Part shown: piece after piece, positions 19,417 through 27,572 of the stretch
How the letters are laid out: each line of letters opens with the position of its first letter
Position numbering within the stretch: the stretch's first letter is position 1
From: Acetobacteraceae bacterium ESL0709
GTDB lineage: Bacteria; Pseudomonadota; Alphaproteobacteria; Acetobacterales; Acetobacteraceae
Assembly: GCA_029433415.1 (NCBI GenBank)
Contig: JAQTIA010000003.1
Coordinates: 1,349,628-1,413,627 of the forward strand
DNA length: 64,000 nucleotides
Direction: 5' to 3'
Made by a program: the position numbers and the translations under genes
Notes under the pieces: model-generated
The model's input: the letters and a program-made list of their open reading frames with translations, nothing else
Database searches by the model: none
What the model was told of the DNA's origin: nothing

Positions 19417-20418
19417 GTGAAACCATGGTTTGAGAACATCGCTATTCCCCGAGATGAATCCTGGCTTCTTTACGACCGCCAATTACCGGAATTTTCTTTT
19501 AACTGGCATTATCATCCCCAATATGAGCTGACCTTCACACTCAATAGTGAAGGGTTACGTTATGTGGGAGACTCAGTTGAGTCTTACGGGCAGGATGATC
19601 TTGTGCTGACAGGGCCAGATCTGCCTCATGCCTGGCTTTCACGATCATTGATTGACACCCGGCAGCTTTATCATCACGCCATAGTCTGCTGGTTCACGCA
19701 TGACTGGATCGAGGCCGTTCTTACCCTCATGCCAGAACTCAGGGAAATCGAAGCTCTTCTCGTTCGTTCACGCCGCGGACTTTATTTCGAAAAAGCATTT
19801 GCATCTTCCCTACGAAAAGATTTCCTGCATTTACAAGTACTCCCGCAGGAAGAGCGTCCACTGGTTTTTCTAAAACTCCTGCTTCGCCTGAACCGGACAC
19901 ATTCATACCGCACATTAAGCTCAGGACGCATTATGCCAGACATGATCGTCAGGGACAGACTGAGGATGGAACGGATTCTGACGTGGCTGCATGAACACTA
20001 TAACAAGCCGTTGCGTCTAGCTCCCCTGACAGAGCTCGTACACCTGACAGAAAGCCAGATACAGCGTATTTTCAGACGCAGCACCCATATGTCGATCAGT
20101 CAGTATATCGCCCATTTGCGGCTCGAAAAAGCGTGTTTGCTTCTTTCGCAGACAGACCTCCCTCTCAGCCACATCGCCTTGAATTGCGGCTTCAGCGATA
20201 CCCCGCATTTTTCGCGACAATTTCGCCTTCTCAAAGACACACCCCCTTCACGCTACCGGGCACAGTTTCATCAATCAGACTGTTCCGGCAAAGGGGACCA
20301 CCTGTTCAGCCACAAAGCATTACACACAACTGAAACCGAGCTTAACGCCATCAATGACGCCGCCAAAACGGGCGTCAAGGCACCAAAAGCAGCCAGCGGC
20401 AAACAAAGCACATTATAG
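19417..20418 (+). CDS. AraC-family transcriptional regulator
   Basis: The N-terminal half is a cupin-like sensing domain (FNWHYHPQYELTFTLNSEG) and the C-terminal third the AraC/XylS double helix-turn-helix (LTELVHLTESQIQRIFRR, then ISQYIAHLRLEKACLLL and IALNCGFSDTPHFSRQFR). GTG 19417 with AGGA nine bases upstream fits the domain better than the TTG at 19390. It is divergent from the GMC oxidoreductase gene 124 bases away and is probably its regulator. Unusually, about 45 residues follow the usual family end at RYRAQF, and these are encoded antisense to the 3' end of copA (148-base overlap). Confidence 0.85.
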   Translation: MKPWFENIAIPRDESWLLYDRQLPEFSFNWHYHPQYELTFTLNSEGLRYVGDSVESYGQDDLVLTGPDLPHAWLSRSLIDTRQLYHHAIVCWFTHDWIEAVLTLMPELREIEALLVRSRRGLYFEKAFASSLRKDFLHLQVLPQEERPLVFLKLLLRLNRTHSYRTLSSGRIMPDMIVRDRLRMERILTWLHEHYNKPLRLAPLTELVHLTESQIQRIFRRSTHMSISQYIAHLRLEKACLLLSQTDLPLSHIALNCGFSDTPHFSRQFRLLKDTPPSRYRAQFHQSDCSGKGDHLFSHKALHTTETELNAINDAAKTGVKAPKAASGKQSTL

Positions 20419-22451
20419 ATAAAGGCAAAAAAGAGATTCTGCCTGATCCGCTTCAGTGTCGCTCTGGAAAGTGACAACGCATCAAGCACTGTTTTCAATC
20501 CGCCGCGGACCAACACTATGTCGGCGCTCTCCAGAGCCACAGCCGCTCCATTCCCCATGGCAAAACTCAAATCAGCTGTCGCCAGGGCAGGGGCATCATT
20601 AATACCGTCCCCTACCATGGCGACAACATGATTTTCTCGGCACAGATTCTTTACTTCTTCCGCTTTCTGGTGAGGCAAGACAGACGCACGGATTTTTCTA
20701 ATACCCAGTTTTTCAGCCACAGCACGCGCCACATTCTCCTGATCACCTGTCAGGATGACCGGCTCTATATGCGCCTTGATCAGCGTTTTAACCACAAAAG
20801 GCGCCTCAGGACGGATTTTATCCTCGAAAGATAACGCCCCCAGACATTCATTCCCCCTGGCGAGAAAAACGACCGAACGCCCCTCGTCGTTACGCACATT
20901 TTCCTCGTTTTCCGGTAAAACGACATTCCGCTCTGCCATAAAAAGGGCAGTCCCCAGCGATAAAACCTCTCCCGTTTCCAAAAAGGCCATAATACCTTTC
21001 CCCGCCACTGCCTGAACAGACTTTACCTCTGGGGACGAAACAGGATGGCTTTTGACGTAACTCCTGACAGCCTCCGCCAGAGGATGTTCTGAATCCCGTT
21101 CCAATGCATAAGCAAGCGACAAGATTGTCTCTTTATTATGGGAAGAAAAAGGCGAAACATCTGCAAGGACGGGTTTCCCCTCGGTTAAAGTCCCGGTCTT
21201 ATCAAAAACCATGGTGGTAATCTGACGCGAACGCTCAAGAGCCTGTGCGTTCCGAAAGAGGATACCCGCCCTTGCCCCACGCGCCGTGCCGACCATAAGA
21301 GCCGCTGGAGTCGCCAATCCCAAGGCACAGGGACAAGCAACAACCAGAACAGCAACAGTACGCAAAAGAGCGTGAGAAAGAGACAGACCGAGAAACCAGT
21401 TCCCCAAAAATGTCAGTAGCGCAAGCCCCAGAACGATAGGCACGAAAATAGCAGAAACGCGATCTGCCAAGCGTTGAATCCCAGCCTTTGAGCCCTGAGC
21501 CTGTTCGACCATCTTTGTGATGCGTGATAAAGCTGTTTCAGACCCGATTTCAGTCGCCTGAAAATGCAGTACGCCATGACCATTAAGCGTGGCAGCGTAA
21601 ATTTTGTCTCCCTGTCGCCGTAAAACAGGGAAAGCTTCTCCCGTAAGAAGAGATTCGTCAATTTCCGATTCCCCTGACAGAACAATACCGTCTACAGGCA
21701 CAGCCTCCCCGGGACGCACGATCAGAACGTCCCCCACGTGCAGCTGGGTAATAGAACAGTCTGTCACAACCCCATTTTGCTCCCTGTGAGCCGTGACAGG
21801 CTGCAATTTCAGAAGAGATTCTATCCCGGCCCCCGCCTGATGACGTGCTCGCAGCTCCAACAACCGCCCCGTGAGAATTAAGGTAATAATCATGGCGCTG
21901 GTATCGAAATAGACAGGCTGGTGCCATCCTGAAACAGTTACAACGACGCTGAAACCATAAGCCGTTAATGTCCCCAAAACCACAAGCACATCCATATTGG
22001 CCGATCTGTTGCGCACAGCAGACCATGCTTGACGGTAAAAATCACGACCACACCAGAACTGCACGATTGAGGCCATAAGAAGCTGCCCCCAGCGCGGTAA
22101 CACACCATGCAATGGAGGCAACATGATCAGCATAAGAGGAGCAGAACAGCAAAGAGCCAAAATAAAATTATGGAACATCTCACGATAACGATGCCGGAAC
22201 CGCTCCTGCGTCCCTCCAACTGATCGCTCTTCCAGAGGGGCACCCTCAAAACCAGCATCCCGAATCGCCTGCAGGACGATCTCCTGATCGGGTAGGGCTC
22301 TTCCCTTTTCTGCCTCTAAATGGGCTTGGGACGCTGCAAAATTAACGACTGCCTGAACGTGGTCAAGTCGGTTGAGGACACGCTCCAGTCTGGCCGCACA
22401 CCCGGCACAACTCATACCTTCAATGGTATAATCTGCGGTCAAAGAGGCCAT
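20271..22451 (-). CDS. copA: Copper-exporting P1B-type ATPase CopA
   Basis: Pumps Cu(I) out of the cytoplasm using ATP. The 726 residues contain one N-terminal heavy-metal domain (GMSCAGCAARL), the membrane metal site CPCALGLATPA, the phosphorylation motif DKTGTLTEGKP, the SEHPLAEA nucleotide-binding signature and GDGINDAPALA. The last two helices have YN and MALSS, the further copper-site residues of the P1B-1 class. GGAGGA precedes the ATG, and a perfect 15-base palindrome lies just upstream. No metallochaperone or cueR gene is adjacent. The 3' end overlaps the convergent AraC gene. Confidence 0.95.
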   Translation of the reverse strand: MASLTADYTIEGMSCAGCAARLERVLNRLDHVQAVVNFAASQAHLEAEKGRALPDQEIVLQAIRDAGFEGAPLEERSVGGTQERFRHRYREMFHNFILALCCSAPLMLIMLPPLHGVLPRWGQLLMASIVQFWCGRDFYRQAWSAVRNRSANMDVLVVLGTLTAYGFSVVVTVSGWHQPVYFDTSAMIITLILTGRLLELRARHQAGAGIESLLKLQPVTAHREQNGVVTDCSITQLHVGDVLIVRPGEAVPVDGIVLSGESEIDESLLTGEAFPVLRRQGDKIYAATLNGHGVLHFQATEIGSETALSRITKMVEQAQGSKAGIQRLADRVSAIFVPIVLGLALLTFLGNWFLGLSLSHALLRTVAVLVVACPCALGLATPAALMVGTARGARAGILFRNAQALERSRQITTMVFDKTGTLTEGKPVLADVSPFSSHNKETILSLAYALERDSEHPLAEAVRSYVKSHPVSSPEVKSVQAVAGKGIMAFLETGEVLSLGTALFMAERNVVLPENEENVRNDEGRSVVFLARGNECLGALSFEDKIRPEAPFVVKTLIKAHIEPVILTGDQENVARAVAEKLGIRKIRASVLPHQKAEEVKNLCRENHVVAMVGDGINDAPALATADLSFAMGNGAAVALESADIVLVRGGLKTVLDALSLSRATLKRIRQNLFFAFIYNVLCLPLAAFGALTPVLAASLMALSSVSVVCNALWLNRWSPLPEQSD

Positions 22452-22473
22452 TATGATTCCTCCGAAATTGCCT

Positions 22474-22488
22474 ACCTTGGGACAAGGT
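22474..22488. promoter_or_regulatory. Perfect palindrome upstream of copA, possible metalloregulator operator
   Basis: ACCTTG-GGA-CAAGGT is a six-base inverted repeat with a three-base spacer, 22 bases before the copA start. ACCTT/AAGGT arms are typical of MerR/CueR-type operators, but the spacing is shorter than the usual CueR site, and its position so close to the start codon would suit a repressor or an mRNA hairpin equally. It has no T-run, so it is not a terminator for hisD. Confidence 0.4.
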
Positions 22489-22533
22489 GAGCAACTTCGA
22501 AAACAGAATCAAGCTTTGAAGAGAAAAACAGGA

Positions 22534-23838
22534 CTAATTTAATCCTGCAACCAGTTTCAAACGTTCGGAAAGGCTAAGTGCGTGCGCCTCAAGTCCTTCT
22601 TGCTGCGCCAGAACAACACCTGCCGGGCCAATGGCCCTTAGTCCTTTTTCGCCTACTTCGATAGAAGTCGTACGCTTCAGGAAATCGAAAATAGAAAGCC
22701 CCGAAGCGAAGCGGGCTGTGCGACATGTCGGCAGAACATGATTTGGCCCCCCAACATAATCGCCTAATGCTTCAGGACATAACCGTCCCAGAAAAACGGC
22801 CCCGGCATGACGGATCTTTCTGCTGAAATTTCGCGGATCACACAGCATGACTTCCAGATGCTCCGGGGCCAGTTTATTAACCACCGCGACGGCCTCATCC
22901 AGATCCCGGACCAGAATGATCGCTCCGTGATCATCCCAGCTTTTGCGAGCAATAGGCGCACGCTTCAGGGTCTTGAGCAGCTGCTCTACAGCTTCTTCCA
23001 CCTTATCAGCAAAAACGGGATCATTCGTAACCAGAATAGCCTGTGCCTGTTCATCATGCTCCGCCTGCGCCATCAGGTCAGTCGCCACGATATGAGGGTC
23101 ACTCTGCCAATCTGCCACGACGACAACTTCTGACGGGCCCGCAATACTGTCGATTCCTACATGGCCAAACACCTGTCTTTTCGCCTCGGCCACAAACGCA
23201 TTTCCCGGCCCGACAATACGATCAACTGGTGCAATAGTTTCGGTCCCATAGGCCATGGCCCCAACGGCCTGTGCTCCGCCAACCCTGTAAACTTCATCCA
23301 CATCACAAAGCTGGGCTGCCGCCATAACAAGGGGGTTAAGCTCACCACCAGGTGTCGGCACACACATGGCCAAGCGTTTTACACCCGCCACACGGGCAGG
23401 CATGGCGTTCATAAGCACTGAAGAAGGATAAGACGCCTTCCCGCCAGGCACATAAAGCCCCACAGCATCCAGCGCGAGCCACCTCATGCCCAGATGTACC
23501 CCTTCGTCATCAGTGTAATTAATATCATGGGGCATCTGCGTCTGATGAAAGACACGAATACGACGGGCCGCAAGCTTCAGTGCCGCCAAAACATCAGGAG
23601 CAACCTGTGCTGCACTTCGGCTGACTTCCTCAGGCGTTACCCGGATTGTTTCAGGAGTCAGGGGAAAATTATCAAAACGGTTTGTATAGTCGCAGAGGGC
23701 CTGATCTCCCTTTGCCCGAACATCAGCCAGTATCGTCCTGACAGGTTCTGTAACAGATTGTGTATCTGCCCCACGATCAGACAGAATCTTTCTGAAAGAA
23801 ACCGGGAAATCCTCTGATTTTGTATCAAGACGCTTCAT
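22534..23838 (-). CDS. hisD: Histidinol dehydrogenase
   Basis: Zinc- and NAD-dependent enzyme that performs the last two steps of histidine biosynthesis, histidinol to histidine. The 434 residues show family blocks YVPGGKASYPSSVLMNAMPA, VGGAQAVGAMAYGT, VGPGNAFVAEAKRQVFG, IAGPSEVVVVAD and QAEHDEQAQ, including the catalytic/zinc-binding Glu, His, Asp and His positions. It starts 19 bases after hisG, with which it forms an operon. Confidence 0.97.
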   Translation of the reverse strand: MKRLDTKSEDFPVSFRKILSDRGADTQSVTEPVRTILADVRAKGDQALCDYTNRFDNFPLTPETIRVTPEEVSRSAAQVAPDVLAALKLAARRIRVFHQTQMPHDINYTDDEGVHLGMRWLALDAVGLYVPGGKASYPSSVLMNAMPARVAGVKRLAMCVPTPGGELNPLVMAAAQLCDVDEVYRVGGAQAVGAMAYGTETIAPVDRIVGPGNAFVAEAKRQVFGHVGIDSIAGPSEVVVVADWQSDPHIVATDLMAQAEHDEQAQAILVTNDPVFADKVEEAVEQLLKTLKRAPIARKSWDDHGAIILVRDLDEAVAVVNKLAPEHLEVMLCDPRNFSRKIRHAGAVFLGRLCPEALGDYVGGPNHVLPTCRTARFASGLSIFDFLKRTTSIEVGEKGLRAIGPAGVVLAQQEGLEAHALSLSERLKLVAGLN

Positions 23839-23857
23839 AACAGACCATTTCCCTTTC

Positions 23858-24544
23858 TTATGCGTTAACCGGTAATGAAGTGGATGTTAGAGCCTGACGG
23901 AAACGCTCTATCAGGCTACTGATTTCTTCCGGTCTGGTTTTTAAGGCCACACGATTGACAATCAAACGGCTTGTGACATGCGCAATTGTTTCAATCTCCT
24001 CCAGCCCGTTAGCTTTCAGAGTAGAGCCCGTATCGACAAGATCAACAATCACATCCGCCATATCAAGAGTCGGCGCCAGCTCCATTGCCCCATGCAGATG
24101 CACGATCTCCGCATTGATGGCACGTGAGGCAAAATGGCGTCGCGCAATGGCTGGGTATTTTGTCGCCACCCTCAGACGCGAGCGCCCCTCAGGTGCTTCC
24201 TCACCTTTTCTCTCCTTCAGACGGGCAACGGAAATACGGCATCCCCCTATACCCAGATCAAGCGGCGCGTACAGATCAGGATAATCGAACTCCATCAATA
24301 CATCAGCTCCGCACACGCCGATATCAGCCCCGCCATAAGCCACAAATGTCGCGACATCAAACGATCTCACCCTTACCACATCCAGATCTTTATTGGCTGT
24401 AGGAAAGCGAAGGCGGCGGCTGCTCTCATCAAGACAGTCAGAGGCCGGCTCAAGACCTGTATGGGACAAAACAGGACGTAACGCTTTCAGAATACGCCCC
24501 TTGGGAAGAGCGAGAATCAGCGGCATGCTCTGTTTGTCCGTCAT
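23858..24544 (-). CDS. hisG: ATP phosphoribosyltransferase, short form
   Basis: First enzyme of histidine biosynthesis (ATP + PRPP). LALPKGRIL at the N-terminus, ADIGVCGADVLME and the PRPP-binding VDLVDTGSTLKANGLEEIE identify HisG. The length of about 228 residues is the short form, which lacks the regulatory domain and in known cases needs HisZ; no hisZ is in this window. The ATG at 24544 has AGGAG upstream and is preferred to the in-frame ATG at 24562. Confidence 0.95.
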   Translation of the reverse strand: MTDKQSMPLILALPKGRILKALRPVLSHTGLEPASDCLDESSRRLRFPTANKDLDVVRVRSFDVATFVAYGGADIGVCGADVLMEFDYPDLYAPLDLGIGGCRISVARLKERKGEEAPEGRSRLRVATKYPAIARRHFASRAINAEIVHLHGAMELAPTLDMADVIVDLVDTGSTLKANGLEEIETIAHVTSRLIVNRVALKTRPEEISSLIERFRQALTSTSLPVNA

Positions 24545-24635
24545 GAAAACTCCTGATCTCAAAAGAAAAACTATTTTAACCCTTAAACCACCACTTCATA
24601 TCACGGCCCCACCCAGGGAGACCAGAGCTCCACTA

Positions 24636-25247
24636 TCAAGAGGCAGTTCTTTTAAAGGAGCTGCGTCCAGTAGCCAAACGTGACGCCTCCAGAACAGAAC
24701 GTGCCTGCTCTACAGCCTCATCCAAATTACGATTGACCAAAACATAATCAAATTCCGACCAATGAGACATTTCCGCCTCAGACGCCTGCATTCTTTTGCG
24801 AATTTCTTCTTCACTGTCAGACTGACGTCCTCTCAGGCGCGCCTCCAACTCCTCAAGCGAGGGAGGCAGAACAAAGAGTCCGACGACATCACCTGGCAAG
24901 GCTTTTTTCATCTGGCGATAGCCTTGCCAGTCTATATCAAGGACTACATCCTTTCCCTCTTCCAGGGCCGCCTCCAGAGGAGCACGGGGCGTGCCATAAC
25001 CGCGCCCGAAAACCTCTGCCCATTCCAGCAATTCACCCTGCGCCGCCATATTCCGGAACTGCTCAAGATCCCGGTAATAATAATGCACCCCCTCTTCTTC
25101 ACCGGGACGGGGCGCACGTGTCGTTACGGAAATGGAGGTAAAGAGATTTGCATCGCTGCTACGCAAGGCCTGAGCGATTGTCGACTTGCCAGCGCCGGAC
25201 GGGGCGGAAATAACAAGACATACGCCGCGCCGCACAATCTGAGCCAT
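24636..25247 (-). CDS. gmk: Guanylate kinase
   Basis: Phosphorylates GMP to GDP. The P-loop SAPSGAGKST is followed by the GMP-binding SVTTRAPRPGEEEGVHYY and the conserved DIDWQGYRQM (DIDxQG). About 203 residues, normal for the family. The ATG at 25247 has GGGAG upstream; the frame stays open to 25352, but that extension has no family similarity. It is the last gene before the divergent pqq cluster, with a 217-base spacer that should contain both promoters. Confidence 0.95.
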   Translation of the reverse strand: MAQIVRRGVCLVISAPSGAGKSTIAQALRSSDANLFTSISVTTRAPRPGEEEGVHYYYRDLEQFRNMAAQGELLEWAEVFGRGYGTPRAPLEAALEEGKDVVLDIDWQGYRQMKKALPGDVVGLFVLPPSLEELEARLRGRQSDSEEEIRKRMQASEAEMSHWSEFDYVLVNRNLDEAVEQARSVLEASRLATGRSSFKRTAS

Positions 25248-25464
25248 AATTTTCTCCCTTTTCTGTTTGCCTGTGATGGCCCATTTCCTGCTCCTGATAA
25301 CAGGAAGAGCAGAGTCACTCACGAAGAAACTCACGAGACTGTTAAACATCATTTTCCAACATGATGCTTTTTTTTATTTCTCTACGGACTTAAATAGGAT
25401 TACGGTAAACAGACAGAGTCCGGGCTATGCTGCGGACCCTGAGATTAATCTAAGGAGGCACAAT

Positions 25465-25545
25465 ATGGCCTGGAACACACCTAAAGTCACAGAAATCCCC
25501 TTGGGCGGAGAAATTAACTCTTACGTCTGCGGTGAAAAGAAATAA
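25465..25545 (+). CDS. pqqA: PQQ precursor peptide PqqA
   Basis: Ribosomally made 26-residue peptide whose Glu16 and Tyr20 are cross-linked and converted into pyrroloquinoline quinone. The ExxxY pair appears as E16-INS-Y20, the peptide begins MAWNTPKVTEI, and the length is typical of acetic acid bacteria. The ribosome site TAAGGAGG sits seven bases before the ATG, one of the strongest in the window, consistent with high production of the precursor. It is followed at once by two hairpins before pqqB. Confidence 0.97.
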   Translation: MAWNTPKVTEIPLGGEINSYVCGEKK

Positions 25546-25551
25546 AAATTA

Positions 25552-25602
25552 CCCCTGAATAATTCAGGGGACGGCTGCTCCCTGGGGCAGCCGTTTTCTT
25601 TT
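25552..25602 (+). terminator. Double hairpin between pqqA and pqqB
   Basis: First stem CCCCTGAA-TAA-TTCAGGGG (25552-25570, perfect). Second stem ACGGCTGC ... GCAGCCGT (25571-25594, perfect) followed by TTTCTTTTA, a rho-independent terminator. Placed inside the pqq operon it would let most transcripts stop after pqqA and only some read into pqqBCDE, as reported for pqq clusters of other bacteria. Confidence 0.85.
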
Positions 25603-25659
25603 ATTATGCTTCTGATTTTCTGACGGGATGGTCAACGAATCGGGGAAGGTGTTACGCCA

Positions 25660-26574
25660 ATGTTAAAAGCTATTGTCCTTGGTGCTTCTGCAGGAGGCGG
25701 CTTTCCACAATGGAACTCTGCCGCCCCGGGCTGCCTGAAGGCCAAGGAAGGGCAAGGGGCCAAAGCACGCACGCAAGCCTCAGTGGCTGTTAGTGGCGAT
25801 GGGGAACATTGGTTTTTGCTCAATGCCTCACCCGATCTACGGCAGCAAATCCTTTCGACCCCCGAACTCCAGCATAAAGGCTCACTGCGTGGTACACCCA
25901 TACAGGGCGTAATCCTCAGCAATGCCGAAATTGACTCGATTACTGGCCTGCTGACCATGAGAGAGAGGGAACCTTTCACTCTGATGGGCAGCCGCTCGAC
26001 CATAGCGCAACTGGATGCCAATCCCATATTCGAAGCCCTTGACCGCGAAATTGTCACACGCAAGATTATCTCGCTCCATGAGCCGATTCCGCTCACCATG
26101 AAAGATGGCTGTCCCTCAGGCCTGACACTAGAAGCTTTCACAGTCCCGGGCAAAGCCCCACTTTATGCAGAAAAAGCAGGCACACGCCCCGATGATTCAT
26201 TGGGCCTCTCTATTTCGGACGGTCAGAGGACACTTCTTTTTGTTCCGGGATGCGCTGAAATTACACCAGAGATTCTAGACAGGGCGCAAAACGCTGACCT
26301 GCTCTTTTTTGACGGCACATTATGGCAAGACGACGAAATGATTCGTGCCGGTCTTAGTCCCAAAACAGGTCACAGAATGGGGCATGTTTCAGTCAATGGG
26401 GAAGACGGTCCCCTGCGTCATTTTGCCCACTGTTCCTGCCCTAGGAAAGTCTTTATCCATATCAATAATTCCAATCCGATTCTGCTCGAAGACAGTCCGG
26501 AACGTCAGATTGCCGAACAAGCCGGATGGATCGTCGCCGAAGATGGCATGACATTTCAGATGGAGGCCGCATGA
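25660..26574 (+). CDS. pqqB: PQQ biosynthesis protein PqqB
   Basis: Metallo-beta-lactamase-fold oxygenase that hydroxylates the tyrosine of the PqqA-derived intermediate. The 304 residues start with LGASAGGGFPQWNSA, the family signature, followed by VNASPDLRQQI-type and ILSNAEIDSITGLL segments (the metal-site region) and a GHMSVNG-like RMGHVSVNGEDG block near the C-terminus. The stop overlaps the pqqC ATG as ATGA, indicating translational coupling. Confidence 0.96.
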   Translation: MLKAIVLGASAGGGFPQWNSAAPGCLKAKEGQGAKARTQASVAVSGDGEHWFLLNASPDLRQQILSTPELQHKGSLRGTPIQGVILSNAEIDSITGLLTMREREPFTLMGSRSTIAQLDANPIFEALDREIVTRKIISLHEPIPLTMKDGCPSGLTLEAFTVPGKAPLYAEKAGTRPDDSLGLSISDGQRTLLFVPGCAEITPEILDRAQNADLLFFDGTLWQDDEMIRAGLSPKTGHRMGHVSVNGEDGPLRHFAHCSCPRKVFIHINNSNPILLEDSPERQIAEQAGWIVAEDGMTFQMEAA

Positions 26575-27296
26575 CAAACCTTCTTTCCCCAGACCAGCTT
26601 GAAGCAGCATTACGCAAGATCGGTGCCGAACGCTATCACCGTCTGCATCCTTTACACAAGGCAATGTACGCTGGCCACCTGACGAAAGCACAGCTTCAGG
26701 CATGGGCGCTGAACCGTTATTACTATCAGGCTATGATTCCTATTAAGGATGCCCTGCTTCTTGCCCGCTTGCCAACAGCAGAACTGCGCCGCGAATGGCG
26801 TCACCGTATTGAGGATCACGACGGTACAGAGCCAAATACAGGCGGTATCGCTCGTTGGCTGAAATTGACTGATGGCTTGGGACTGGACCGTGACTATGTC
26901 ATAAGCCTTAAAGGGCTCCTTCCCGCCACCCGTTTTGCTGTTGACGCTTATGTCGCTTTTGTACGGGACCGCTCCGTACTGGCAGCGATCGCGTCATCGC
27001 TGACAGAACTGTTCTCTCCTACCATCATTGGAGAACGCATGGAGGGAATGCTTAAAAATTATGACTTCATCTCTGAAGAAACAATGGCTTATTTCAAGCC
27101 ACGTCTGACACAAGCCCCGCGTGACTCAGAGTTTGCCCTGGCCTACGTCAAGGAACACGCAAAAACCGTTGAACGGCAGCAGGAAGTGCTTCATGCACTG
27201 GAATTTAAATGCTCCATTCTATGGGAACTGCTCGACGCACTTGAGCACGCTTATGGCGAAGGCCATATTCCCCCTGGGGCTTTTGTACCGGAATGA
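26571..27296 (+). CDS. pqqC: Pyrroloquinoline-quinone synthase PqqC
   Basis: Cofactor-free oxidase that performs the final ring closure and eight-electron oxidation to PQQ. The 241 residues have the family helical-bundle motifs YHRLHPLHKAMYAG, QAWALNRYYYQAMIP and RIEDHDG, which contribute active-site histidines, tyrosines and arginines. The ATG overlaps the pqqB stop and has TGGAGG upstream. The stop is four bases before pqqD. Confidence 0.97.
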   Translation: MTNLLSPDQLEAALRKIGAERYHRLHPLHKAMYAGHLTKAQLQAWALNRYYYQAMIPIKDALLLARLPTAELRREWRHRIEDHDGTEPNTGGIARWLKLTDGLGLDRDYVISLKGLLPATRFAVDAYVAFVRDRSVLAAIASSLTELFSPTIIGERMEGMLKNYDFISEETMAYFKPRLTQAPRDSEFALAYVKEHAKTVERQQEVLHALEFKCSILWELLDALEHAYGEGHIPPGAFVPE

Positions 27297-27299
27297 TTT

Positions 27300-27572
27300 A
27301 TGCTGACTGAAAGCTGCTGTCTTAAATTCGCCCGGGGACATCGCCTTCAGCATGATACTGTGCGGCATCTTTGGATTATCCAGGCTCCCGAGAAAGCATT
27401 TATTGCTGACGAAATTGCAGCAGCAACACTGAAGCTTGTTGACGGAAAGCGATCTCTCAAAGAGATCATAGATGCACTGACGGCAGATTATCAGGCCGAC
27501 AGAAGCATCATTGCACGTGATGTAACGGCGCTTCTGGCTGAACTTCGCGACAAGGGCGTGCTGAATTCATGA
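27300..27572 (+). CDS. pqqD: PqqA-binding chaperone PqqD
   Basis: Small RRE-type protein that binds the PqqA peptide and presents it to PqqE. The 90 residues form the winged helix-turn-helix-like PqqD domain: FARGHRLQHDTVRHLWIIQAPE near the N-terminus and DGKRSLKEIIDAL in the middle. It is a separate protein here, not fused to PqqC or PqqE. The stop overlaps the pqqE ATG. Confidence 0.95.
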   Translation: MLTESCCLKFARGHRLQHDTVRHLWIIQAPEKAFIADEIAAATLKLVDGKRSLKEIIDALTADYQADRSIIARDVTALLAELRDKGVLNS

